DNA from: Hortaea werneckii | Taxonomy: Eukaryota; Ascomycota; Dothideomycetes; Mycosphaerellales; Teratosphaeriaceae | DNA: 64,000 nucleotides | NCBI GenBank assembly: GCA_037044905.1 | Contig: JBAOKB010000166.1 | Span: 62,001 to 126,000 of the forward strand | Direction: 5' to 3' | Part shown: positions 1 through 9,947 of the stretch, piece after piece | Layout: each line of letters begins with the position of its first letter | How positions within the stretch are numbered: the first letter of the stretch is position 1 | Notes under the pieces: generated by a model | Told to the model about the DNA's origin: nothing | Database searches by the model: none | What the model saw: the letters and a program-made list of their open reading frames with translations, nothing else | Program-made: the position numbers and the translations under genes

Positions 1-2309
1 GTCGTGCTCTCTTCGCACGCAAAAGCTCGGAGATCGTTCATCCCACGTCCTAGTCTCTGCTGGCCGTGTGACACGATCAAAGGTCTAGACCGGAGCTCTA
101 TTTGATGACAAGCTTTCATCGCGCCGTGGGTGAGCGCTACAGCTCCGCGTGAGCACAGTTGGACGGTGCCATTGCCTCTTTTCGGCAGGATCACAACAAC
201 AACGTCGGCATCCTGCGTCACAAATAGTAGCAGGATGTGCTCCATTTATTACGACGATCCCATGACGATCCTCAAGCAGTGCGAGCACACAGTCGCCTGT
301 CGACCCAAATGGCAGTCTCTGTTAGCTTGGGAATCGATCGACCTTCTCTCGGTAATAGCTCGTGTCATTGCAATGCTTTTGCAGATATGCCATGACAAAA
401 GGTGGTCCTGACTGCACGCTTTGGTGTGAGATCCTTGGTGAAGGAAATGGTCTGCCTGTATCGCACTGCCAACGGCTCTCCATATTTCCTACTTCCTAGG
501 AGGTAGGACTTACGCCCTATTTTTGAAGTACCGTCCAACACCTTGTGCCAAGTCTTCGCTGACGCCTTCTAGAAGTACGGCAGCAGTCTGTGCGTTGCGT
601 TGAAGACTTGGAGGACAGTTTCAACATTTGGCATTCTTCGTTGAACCCTCTTGGGCTTCTTGTGCGTGGATATTGGTCGTTCACGTGGCGCGGCACTTTC
701 TCCGTGTGTGGCTCACGAGCAACTCTTCGAGGGACCAGATAAGAGACAATATTACCAATGAGTTATCGTGGTCTAGATCAATCTTTCGCCGATGCAGCAT
801 GCGACATCCTCTTAATGACGACATAGCTCTACTATTGCCAAACTACTGCTGGTTCTTACGATCGGAATCACAACCGACTGTCACGGAAGGCAATATGCGC
901 AAGAAATACCTCTCGAAGGCTTGCGCTGCAACGGCTTGTCTCCGTGGTCTGCAAGCCGTAAATCTTAACGCGTTCGCTGTTGTCCCAAGATGCCGCAATG
1001 CATCCGGCCTCCCTCCGTCAGTCAATTTGTAGGATGACGAGGGTGCAATGCGAAAGGTTAATGGAATCCCCAGTTTCTGCTCGAGGCAACGTACCGGGCG
1101 CCGTGACTTTCTACCAACTTGCTCAAGTCGAGATAGCAGTGGCTACACATGGATTGAAGATGCCATGCAAGGTCGATAGGCTGCGAAAGTTAAGTCCAAG
1201 GCGTATGTCACTAAATTCCAGAAATTCGCCTAGGGTAAGGTCAAGGTGGCAGTCAGGATTGGCTGTCCGGCTGGACTAGAGGCCAAATCTCGATGGGAGA
1301 GAATGGTACGTCCCTTGCTGGCCGTCTTTGCTCGCAAGGCTTTGCATGCGTGCCCTGGGGTAGCTTCCTCGATTACTGCAGACGCTCCATCCGTACTTGA
1401 ATGCAGATAGGTCCAAGTAGCAGTGTACCTCAATCACGAGGCTTGGAGAACGGAGGCTCCACGAACTCGGGTCGTCTATCTCGTCTTCTATAACGCTCAG
1501 GAGTTCGCATCGATTCCATCTCTGGGCCACGCAGTAAGCCGCCTCACTCAACCCAGATTGTCCGCATCCCTTCCAATCATACCGCAGACTCCTCGAGACC
1601 AGTAAGGCACACCACCACCAGGTCCACCTCATAGACAACACGTGCTTGGGGAACGGCAATAGCATGCGCGTCAGCCCGGCTGCGAACGGCTGAACAGTTC
1701 ACGACTGCGGACAACGCAGGCACGATGGTCCCCTCCCCCTCCCAAGCGGCCGCAGAATGGGTCACCGTATTCAGCTGCTTGCCCGAACTCGCATACATAG
1801 GGCTGGCGAGCAGGTCGTCAGCAGAACCCGACAATTGTCAAATGTACCGAGAGGAATGTAGAGCGGCTTAATACATCAGGTGATCATCTGGAGATGTGTG
1901 ATAGCCTCGTCTTAGATCCAACGAACCTCGCCAACGGATGAAAGGGAAGGTTGGCAGGGCTGTTGGGTTGTTTGTATGAAAGTTTGTGGTGTACTGGCAA
2001 AGCTGCACGTTGGTGTACCTGCTTCCCTAGGCGCCGAACGGCTGCCGATGACTCCCTGAAGCTGCAGTCCGAAGTGGTGTAGTGGGCTGCCTGCATAGCG
2101 GCATGAAGCGCTGTGATGGGTAACCGCGATCAGCGCGATAGCAGACTGGGGTGGAGGTAGCAGCCGTGTCGTGGAGTCCACGTGAGGGAGCCGTTCGAAC
2201 ATCATGTCATGGCAATCGCTTACCATTGGCAGGGAGGCTTAAAGGAATATGATGTGGGAAAAGCGGGCAGGTGCGGTAGGTTGAGTGTCCAATTTGCGAT
2301 AATCAATCG

Positions 2310-2736
2310 CATAGCAGTCCCAAGCGTGTAAGGGGTCAGAAGACCCCTGAGGAACGGTCACGGACGACGAATTACTCTAAGGAAGATATAGCATTCTATT
2401 AAGCACAAAACCTTTGATTACGGGTACTACTGTTTTAAAACACGTGGAAATACTACTGCGGATCCTCTTTTCGCCTATACTCGTCTTTATTAGTCGTTTC
2501 TTGCCTACGAGCGTCCATAATCGTCTACACTTGCCACCCGGAGCTTTGCCTGCGATCGTCTATAATCGTCCATGGGCGCCTTACAAAAGTTATGAGATCT
2601 CCGATTAGCGGGGACGATTATAGCCCACCGGTCAACTGGTCAACTGGGACGATTATAGCCGGTTCGAAGTAGTGTGATGGGCTTGCCTGCTAACTAATTA
2701 CATAGTAATCCCAAGCGTGCAAGGGGTCAGAAGACC
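2310..2736. repeat. Pair of 36-nt direct repeats flanking a repeat-rich patch
   Basis: Positions 2310-2345 and 2701-2736 are the same 36-nt sequence with three differences, all transitions (C/T, G/A, T/C). Both contain the shared core AGGGGTCAGAAGACC. They lie 391 nt apart and bracket the short ATAATCGTC-type repeats. A weaker similarity extends to the left of each copy (around 2068-2098 and 2664-2697). This could be a decayed mobile element or a duplicated fragment. No transposase frame is visible. Confidence 0.6.
2503..2660. repeat. Short inverted and direct repeats with core ATAATCGTC
   Basis: The 15-mer GGGACGATTATAGCC occurs identically at 2610-2624 and 2646-2660. Its inverse core occurs twice on the left, at about 2516-2525 and 2559-2571. 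The right-hand pair is separated by a tandem GGTCAACT. The arrangement of two copies in one orientation facing two in the other resembles terminal or subterminal repeats of a small non-autonomous element, but I cannot define its ends. Confidence 0.45.
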
Positions 2737-3139
2737 TGTTTTGAATCTATCCAAGCCTGTTCGCGCCAGTAAAATGCCCAACGAATGAATACTCTCGCCA
2801 ACACATGGGGGTATATAGACTTTTTCTTTCGCAAGACGGACCAGTAGCAATGCGGGCCTGTAAGATTAAACGCTCCAACGATTTATCAAAGCAAAGAGTC
2901 GCACATGTGCGTGCGTGTGCGTGCTTCCCCATCCTGTCCAACGCGCGTGACCAAATTACATTTACATTCTCGAGGTCCCATTCTCCAAAACAAAAGCCGG
3001 TTTAGATAGCATCCTGAACTCCAATAAAGATCCTTGTCGCAATATGTCGGGTATCAGAAGGCCAAAAAATGCAGTATCGCAGCGTGGCTCATCGAAACGA
3101 GCAGTTGAAAGCTGATTCGCCGCGCCGTCCTCTTCTCAT

Positions 3140-4366
3140 CTATGCACTTGGGTGGCGTAGGATCTCTTCGCAGTTCGCATCGAATCGCATAGACCACAAA
3201 CGCATCCCCGTCATCAATTTCTCCGTGCGTTCCAGCTCGCGGTCGCGGCCAAACAATGAATAGACAAACTCGCATCCACTGTTCTTCCCCATCGTCACGT
3301 TCTTCGCGCCGCCATTCTCCTTCTGGGCGGCCTTCCACATGTAGTTCTCGCATGCCTTCAGCACCTTGTTGAAGCGTTGCCATAGCCGCTCGCCAGACTC
3401 GAGGAAGTCATCAACGAGATCACGCGATGCTGACCGCCGGATGCGTGACATGCACTCCTCCGCTCGCTTGATCTTGCCGGCTAGTTGAATGAGTAATAGC
3501 CAGAGTTCACCTGCGACTTCGGTCATCGGCGTCGCCGGACCATAGCAGAAGACGGTCCAGTCGTAGATCCACTTGCCAAGAGAGTTCGCATCGAAGACGC
3601 TGCCCAATAGCAGGATAGGCTCCTCGGTCGGGTCCCAATTCTTGTATGAATAGCCAGCAGGGATGCCAGCGCGACGCGCATCCTCAGCGGTTGCCTTGGG
3701 TGGCGTCTTTGTTGCCGAGCTGGTCTTCGGTCGGGGTGGTGGTTGAGTCGTCTTGCCTGTGTATGAAGCTCGTCGTGGTCGTGCTCGATCTGCTGTGGGC
3801 TCGGCTGCTGTGTAGATAGGCACCTGATCGTAATAGCGATGATCAGCGCGTGCCTCATGGTAACTTTGACGTCGCTTGTATGGCGGTGGCTGCGTCTCAT
3901 ACGGTTCGTAGCGTGGCAAGTACTCATACACGAAGTCACCGTAGTCGTCGTAGACATATTGCGCTTGTGGCGAGTAGTACTTGCTGCTCGAGTACTTGCG
4001 TTGCTTCTTGCCGTTGCCCCCGGCGTAGACGCCATGGTACTTGACGCCGTCACGCCTGCGATCGGAGGCACTTACATAGTCGGTTCTTCGCTGTGGCGTA
4101 GTGTGCGCTGAAGCGTAGTGGTCCGGTGCGTAATAAGTCGACTTCCGGGGCGTGTTGGTGTAGTTATAGGTGTATGTTGCGTCTCCAGTCGCTCGTCGAG
4201 CATGCCCTTTTGGAGGGGGCGTCTGTGTGTAGGAATACTGCCGTGGCGAGTAGTAGGCATAGCCAGCACCTCCTGTCGGCGTCCTGGGAGGCGTTTGGTA
4301 GTCGTAAGGGTAGTCGTAGGAAGCAAACCGTGGTGGATGCATGCCGTAACCCGCTGTCTGGAACAT
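3140..4366 (-). CDS. Tyrosine-rich protein of unknown function
   Basis: This is a single uninterrupted frame of 408 codons with an ATG start. Residues 1-220 are extremely rich in Tyr, Pro, Arg and Thr, with recurring short blocks such as YSY, TPP and YAP separated by basic residues, so this half is almost certainly disordered. After about residue 230 (from AGIPAGYSYKNWDPTEEPI) the composition becomes that of a folded, mostly helical domain with well-spaced Trp and Leu residues to the C-terminus. I do not recognise the family. No signal peptide or membrane segment is seen. The alternation of aromatic residues with Arg in the N-terminal half is typical of phase-separating low-complexity regions, but any such role is inference. 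Two other long minus- and plus-strand frames here are shadows produced by its biased codons. Confidence 0.7.
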   Translation of the reverse strand: MFQTAGYGMHPPRFASYDYPYDYQTPPRTPTGGAGYAYYSPRQYSYTQTPPPKGHARRATGDATYTYNYTNTPRKSTYYAPDHYASAHTTPQRRTDYVSASDRRRDGVKYHGVYAGGNGKKQRKYSSSKYYSPQAQYVYDDYGDFVYEYLPRYEPYETQPPPYKRRQSYHEARADHRYYDQVPIYTAAEPTADRARPRRASYTGKTTQPPPRPKTSSATKTPPKATAEDARRAGIPAGYSYKNWDPTEEPILLLGSVFDANSLGKWIYDWTVFCYGPATPMTEVAGELWLLLIQLAGKIKRAEECMSRIRRSASRDLVDDFLESGERLWQRFNKVLKACENYMWKAAQKENGGAKNVTMGKNSGCEFVYSLFGRDRELERTEKLMTGMRLWSMRFDANCEEILRHPSA

Positions 4367-7300
4367 CGAGGGTCGATGCGAGGCGTCCAGACGCGCCTCT
4401 AGGTCGGAAAACTAAATGATGATATCGAAAACCTGAGGGCTGTTGATTTAGGGCGTTATCTTGGACGTTCAGGTTGAAAATGCGGCAATGGTGGACGAGA
4501 GGAAGAGGATTGTCGAGTCCGTATCTGCCTTGTGTACATTGGGAGGGTACTAATGAACTGCGTGGCGACAGTCCGGTACGAGATCAGTGAAGACCTCGTA
4601 GAAGGGCTTGGAATGTGTTCGGGCTGAGTAAAATAGTTGGTGATGCCTATGGCTATGCGCAGGAGCGGCGAAGGACCAAAGGAGAGCGTCCGGCAGGAGA
4701 TGGGCGAGTGTCAGTACTTGACTTGCCGAAACCCCAGGGAAGCCGCTTTGGCTCACGGCCCCTCGCCGCTAAACAACCTTGCAGGGGTTCGGGTAAGGCG
4801 CCCGTGTGGCTGGAGCGCAGCAACTTTAACCTGGCGGTATGCCCCGGCCCGACAAATGAAGTCTCGCGCATCGATTTTCCCGCAGACCGCGCGCACGATG
4901 GCGATATGAGTCTTAATTGCGCGGTGACAGCAGCAGAAAGGGGTCGCTGATGTTGCAGGTGCCCAACGGAAACGCATCCACTGCGAAGCGGGGGTATCGT
5001 TGGCAGCCATGCAGATGCTGCACAGGCGGGCCGGCGCTGCGAAATGCGGGAGAAGAGCGACACGTACAGGACACCTCCTACCAATACCTAGTGACAGGTG
5101 GTCGGGGGCAGGACTTCATTCGCCTTCGCCGAGAATCATTATTAGACCAGTGCCTGTGTCTCCTACCGGATTGGACCGCCCTCTCACTTTCGCCACCCTG
5201 CGGACGAGAATTCGAGGGCATGCGAGCTGATTCCGCCATCGTCTCTTCACTACTAAGCATCACGCTGTGCGACTAAGGTGCTACCCATCAGCTCTAAATC
5301 TGGCACGGCACGCTGGAAACGGCGCCCTGGTAATCAGCGACCTCGCGAAGAGCGGCCGGATGCTGTTTGCTTTCCCAAAGCCTGGCGCTAAGCGTAGCTT
5401 TCCTAAGCTCTCCATGCAGCTGTATGTAGTAGTTGTAGTCATAGCAGTAGCAGCAGCAGATAGATTCGGCACCCGCCTGCAGCGAGAGGAGTTCATGCCA
5501 CATCACAAATCGGTCACGGCCCCAGCCAATGGGCTGTTGCGGCTGCGCGCTTGCGAAATGTGCTGTCCCTCTTGTTCGCCCGGCAGACTGCAAGGTGGAT
5601 GCAGCCTTGTCTTGGGTGCGAGATACGACTCCGTCCCAAGGCTTTGGATATTGTAACACTTTTCAGACCTATAGCAGAACCAGCTTCCAAGTTTGCAAGA
5701 TACATGGCTGGCAACGTCGCCTGGAATCGTTTGGCCAGATTGCCGCCGTTGCGAGCAGGGGCGGTCAAGGCTTTATTGACCAACAGCCCATGTCCTGTGA
5801 GCCAGCCCTTCGCATCCTTCACCTACGCCAGATCCTCTCATGAGCTCGTTCAAGCGTGTAGTTAGCGTGCATCAACAGCGTCACTACGCAAAAAGACGAC
5901 TGTTGTCCGCTGGTGCAGAAGTGCATCTGGCAACGCTCGAGGATGCGTTGTCCACGGGCCGTTGCACCAGGCTGCATGCGCCACAGTTTCGATTGGTCCA
6001 AGCTACTCTGCTCTTCTCACGCTAGCAAATATCAATATCTTCATTCGTCGAGAGCGCTGCGTGCCTACCCGAGCAGTCGTTCTCCAGTATCAACAACAAC
6101 AAGGCGGTGGACATCAACTCCTCACCATCTTTTCGCAAGCTCACCAATTTTTTTTTTTCATCGCTGCAGCAACGACAGCCTCGCCGCTGAATCATGCTGT
6201 CTCAGCGATGGGGCGTAGTGCGACCAGGGACCGATGTCTTACAGGGATCGTCGTCGACGCCTTCAGCCGGCCGCCTTCATACATCCACTCGTTCTCCTTC
6301 ACTTGGCTTCACATAGCACAAGGCGGCTGACTCTCAAACCTCCTAGTTCCGGCTGCCTACATCTGTCAATACGTTCCCCGGGCGCGGTCGCAATCCAAAC
6401 GGCTACCCCAGGGGTTTGCGGACCAAGGCTCGGGTAGCGACTGTACACATGACTATTTGTTCGTCGAGGACAAAGAGGTGCGCGCACTGGACCTGTACTA
6501 CTTTCGCTAGCAATTGCTTGGTTGGCAGCCAGCTTTGCTCCCAGCAGCGTGGGAACGACTTTGGCGCCAAGAAGAAGAATACGTTTGCGGATGCATGATA
6601 GTGCGACACTGGGGAGCGGAAAGCTGCCTGAACTGACGTCTTTGGACAGATTGTAACTATTCGTCTGCTCCACTCGCCATGTTAATCGAGAATTCTGATC
6701 CTATGATGGTTGACGGAAGCAGGTTCGTGCTACAAATGGTGGAGCAAGGCTGCCATGCCCCCATGCCTGTCTACATGATCGACAGGAGAGCGCTTCCTCT
6801 TGGCAGGTACCGTGAACTACGCTGTCGATCACAGCTCTTGTACTGCGTTCAACAAATCTTCGAAAGGCCGACAACCAGTTAGTTGACAGTTGAGCACAAA
6901 AATCAATAGCCTGGTCAGGCTTGTCTTTGCCGGGAGACGCTATCAGCGAGACTGGTAAAGCTCATTACTGAAAGGGTGTAAGTATTGTCAAGAACTGGCA
7001 TTGAGAAGACTGGGCACGATCGGATTCAGGAAACAGGTCGCCGGTTACACAACCTCATTATTGAACACTACAATTATTGCGCAACTACGCTACTCGTACA
7101 ATTGGCGATTCTTCCAGATCCGAACAATGTACAGATCGCACGCAAGGGTACTACTAGCAAAGAAGCCACTGCATGACAATGGACCGGAATGCCTGCGAAT
7201 AGTCGTCACCTCCGCCGCATCTGGCTCGACATCACCTGGCATCAAAAACATGCCTGGAGGGTGTCTCCTGTAAGTTTGAGCCTCGAGATCAACAACCCCA

Positions 7301-7558
7301 GAGCAGTGCTCATTGTGGCGAGCTCCAGAGGGAGTGTTGGGATGCCTTTTATTGAGCCACTGAGGGCCACCTTGTGTCGCTTCCGCGGTTGACTGGCCTT
7401 CCGGCTTACTGCCGCCAGCCTCTTCTCGGCGTGACTAGCCCCCGGCAAGAACCGGCTTTGCGCTCTGCTATGCCACTGGTACGGAGTCCTGATTGCTTGG
7501 GACTCTCCATGAGGATGTCCGTAGCCACGGCGTGATGCACGGCCCCTACCCAGCGCTT
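4367..7558. other. 3.2-kb stretch without a supportable gene
   Basis: Many overlapping frames of 60-140 codons occur on both strands, but none shows a recognisable motif, splice-consistent extension or protein-like composition. There is a poly-T run near 6150 and a short AGTAGT/AGCAGC tract near 5425-5460. Base composition resembles the coding regions. It may be long regulatory or decayed sequence. Confidence 0.45.
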
Positions 7559-8089
7559 TCACCTTCTGTAAGAAACGCGAGGCGGCGCAGACGCAGGAGG
7601 TTGTTCAAGGCGGCTTGCGTAATTCAGCCCTGGATCTTTCATGTCAGCTGTAGCAGTCCGCAGCCCTCCTGACGGCTCTTCCTCATCGCCCGCTGGTATG
7701 ACGACAATCGCATCGAACTGCTCAGTAGTACCCGCAAAGTAGCTTACCTTTCCCGTGATGGTATCGCGTGCGTACTGGAATCTTCCTGCGTCTGCAACTT
7801 GACGGCACCATACCGTATGATCGAGCTGAGACTCGTGCCATGCCAGGGCGTGCCTGAGATGCGCTCTGTCCGGGTCTGTTACGGCTTGGCGAACTGCTCT
7901 GCGTCTTGCTAGAGCGCTGGCAGTTGGATCCTCAAGGAAGAAGTCATTGCCTAAGTTGTCTGTCAGAATCCAGAAAGAGTCTCTGCTAGGGAGGGTACCG
8001 AAGCTGATGTTGGTCGCGGCGCTACCTGATGCGCCAACAGAGGCAAAAGATTGAGTTGCATGCATTGACGACGAAGCATAGGTGTCCAT
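7559..8089 (-). CDS. Hypothetical protein, 176 residues
   Basis: A clean ATG-to-stop frame of 176 codons with balanced, protein-like composition. The N-terminus is Ser/Ala-rich (about residues 1-30). A compact central region (about 35-135) contains several Trp, Asp and Phe residues, including the stretch DSFWILTDNLGNDFF, followed by a Pro-rich tail. No signal peptide, membrane span or family motif is recognised. It lies 260 bp from the stop of the isochorismatase-like gene and on the same strand. It could also be a terminal exon of a longer gene, because the last codons precede a region with no obvious coding. Confidence 0.5.
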   Translation of the reverse strand: MDTYASSSMHATQSFASVGASGSAATNISFGTLPSRDSFWILTDNLGNDFFLEDPTASALARRRAVRQAVTDPDRAHLRHALAWHESQLDHTVWCRQVADAGRFQYARDTITGKVSYFAGTTEQFDAIVVIPAGDEEEPSGGLRTATADMKDPGLNYASRLEQPPASAPPRVSYRR

Positions 8090-8348
8090 GACTGCTGCAG
8101 TTGGCTAATTCGATTGCTGACGATTGGTTGTGATCTTTATGTGGCTATAAAGGTGCCTTGCCAGAAAGCTACCTAGCACAGCGAAGATGTTACGGTTCCA
8201 AAGGAGATTGTCTTTGCGATGTCCCCGGTAAACTTCTTTTTATGTAAGTGCTTTTCCACATACAATGTCTTTGTGAAGCGACAAAGCTCGCGCTTCCATC
8301 AACACGCCGGACAAAGCCCATCTAAACTACCATCCATTGTGCACTAAA

Positions 8349-9509
8349 TCAATGCTCACCACTTTGCGCCTTCAGAGCATCGATGATGTAGGAGCTGTTC
8401 GCCAAGAATCCATCCGAATCCGCATTGTACCTGACCATCTGCTCCGCATACCTGAAATCATCTCAACGTCAGCAGTCTGTTTGAATTGGCCTGAAGCACG
8501 CTTTCTGAGCGCAAAGGGGTTTATGCTGCTCACCATGGCGATGTCGTCCCAGCAATGTCCTCCACGTACACGACGTCGAAGCCTTTGAAATACGCATCGA
8601 TGAGGGTAGACCACACACATTGATCACTGTTGACACCACCCAGCTACAGACAACCTGTTAGAGGCTTTGTTTGATTCGTAGAAGATCTTCAATTTCTCCT
8701 TGTCAAGTACTTACGAAAAGCGTAGTAATCCCAGATTCCTGAAGATACAGACCTAGCGGAGTCTGGGCGCCCCAAAGGCCAGAGAGCCGATCTTGGTCCT
8801 GCAGTTAGCATAACATGAGGACCCATATGAGTGGCGACAAAGTACTCACTCTTGTTGAAATAATAATCAGTGCCACTAGCCGTCCCTTCCAGCATGGCCG
8901 GATAGAGCGGACCATAGGGCTGCGCGTTCCAACTCCCTCTACAAAGCTTCTTCCCCAAATCCACTTCCGTGCCATCTTCTTCCTGAATGGTGCCCATTTC
9001 CGTACAGAAAGTCGAATTCAGGGAGTGATCGTCTGAGAATTGGTCGAGCAGTGCCGGCGGCATGGTGAAGAGATCATAGTCTCTATCCCCCATTGAACCC
9101 AGAGGACTTTCATCTCGTTCGCGCGGAAAGCTTCGATCATGTTTAGAGTAGGTTGGACTGCCGCCCGGCCTTTGTCCGCTGCTGGGGAGAGTTGAGGGTG
9201 CAGGAAGAAGTTCTGCATGTCGACGATGACCATTGCGGTTCTGTCGGGTTCTATGATGGCTCTTTCTCTCGAGCCGATCATGGGAATGGTTTTGGGAGTG
9301 CTGACGGGCATGCGGTCCGAACGGGTCAAGTCGTAGGTTGTATCGTTGTCGGTGAGTTTCCAGTAGTTGTAGTAATTGCCTAGCGTAGATGATGATGATG
9401 CATTGATCGTTCCCGAGAGAGCGGTGATTGAGTTGTACGTGTTGTAGACTTGCCCCATAGAGGCTGTCGCCAGCGCGAGGACGGCTTGGATGGTCAGCAT
9501 GAATTGCAT
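8349..9509 (-). CDS. Isochorismatase-family cysteine hydrolase with signal peptide
   Basis: Four exons fit: 8850-9509, 8715-8791, 8534-8643 and 8349-8451, with introns of 58, 71 and 82 nt. The product is about 316 residues. It starts with a hydrophobic leader, MQFMLTIQAVLALATASMGQ, so it is probably secreted. The family triad is visible: Asp in VIVDMQNFF, Lys in YYFNKNRLSGLW (created by joining exons 1 and 2) and the nucleophilic Cys in GGVNSDQC. The cores GAQTPLGLYLQESGITTLF and DAYFKGFDVVYVEDI match fungal isochorismatase-like hydrolases. Exon 1 needs one extra base in the C5 run at 9087-9091 to pass from LWVQWG to DRDYDLFTMPPAL; without it the frame is broken. The substrate is unknown, since family members hydrolyse isochorismate, nicotinamide and other small amides or ethers. 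A secreted member could act on plant or environmental aromatics, but that is inference. Confidence 0.85.
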
Positions 9510-9947
9510 TGTTGGCGAAGCTGTACAAAAAGAAAGTGATTTATTCCAGGGAAAATCAGAAGCGAGGCCGTCTCGTATACGTAGTCGTCGCTACATTTCT
9601 TGACTTGAGACGTCATGGCCTCGGCGTGCCGGCCATCATCAACTAGCAATTGATAAGAGCCCCGAACGTGGGGAGCTTGCTTGGTTTAGGTATTCGCCTG
9701 CCACATTAGGAAGGTGCAAGGATTACCTCTGGCGAAGGTGAGCGCCGTGCTGGATTTAGGAATTGGCTGTAATAAGTTGCTGGAAAACAATGTATCTATG
9801 GAAATAGGGTAAAGATCAAAGTTTTGGACATTTGAGCAAATGCCGTCAGAAAATCCCAGAAGGCAGAAGATGCAGGTGCTTTAAGAAGCAGAATTGCTGT
9901 AGCTTTTGTCCATTCTCGCAAGCACATGTTATACAAACCTAAAGTCT

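Larger units (their letters stand above)
1..3139. other. Gene-free left flank
   Basis: I see no supportable gene in this stretch. The open frames are short, rich in Cys, Arg and Trp, and overlap one another on both strands as random frames do. One minus-strand frame (1577-1834) has a more protein-like Ala/Val/Ser composition but no recognisable motif. Base composition is not strongly AT-rich, so there is no obvious sign of heavy RIP. The only structure found is the repeat patch at 2310-2736, listed separately. Confidence 0.5.

Noticed and set aside
1577..1834. 85-codon minus-strand ORF with protein-like composition
   Set aside because: No family motif, no splice-consistent extension and no neighbour context. 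Too weak to call.
2655..2690. tRNA-like B box (GGTTCGAA)
   Set aside because: The flanking bases do not complete a B box and no acceptor or anticodon stem can be folded around it.
3523..4071. 182-codon minus-strand ORF rich in Thr and Arg
   Set aside because: Alternate frame of the Tyr-rich gene; low-complexity codons keep it open by chance.
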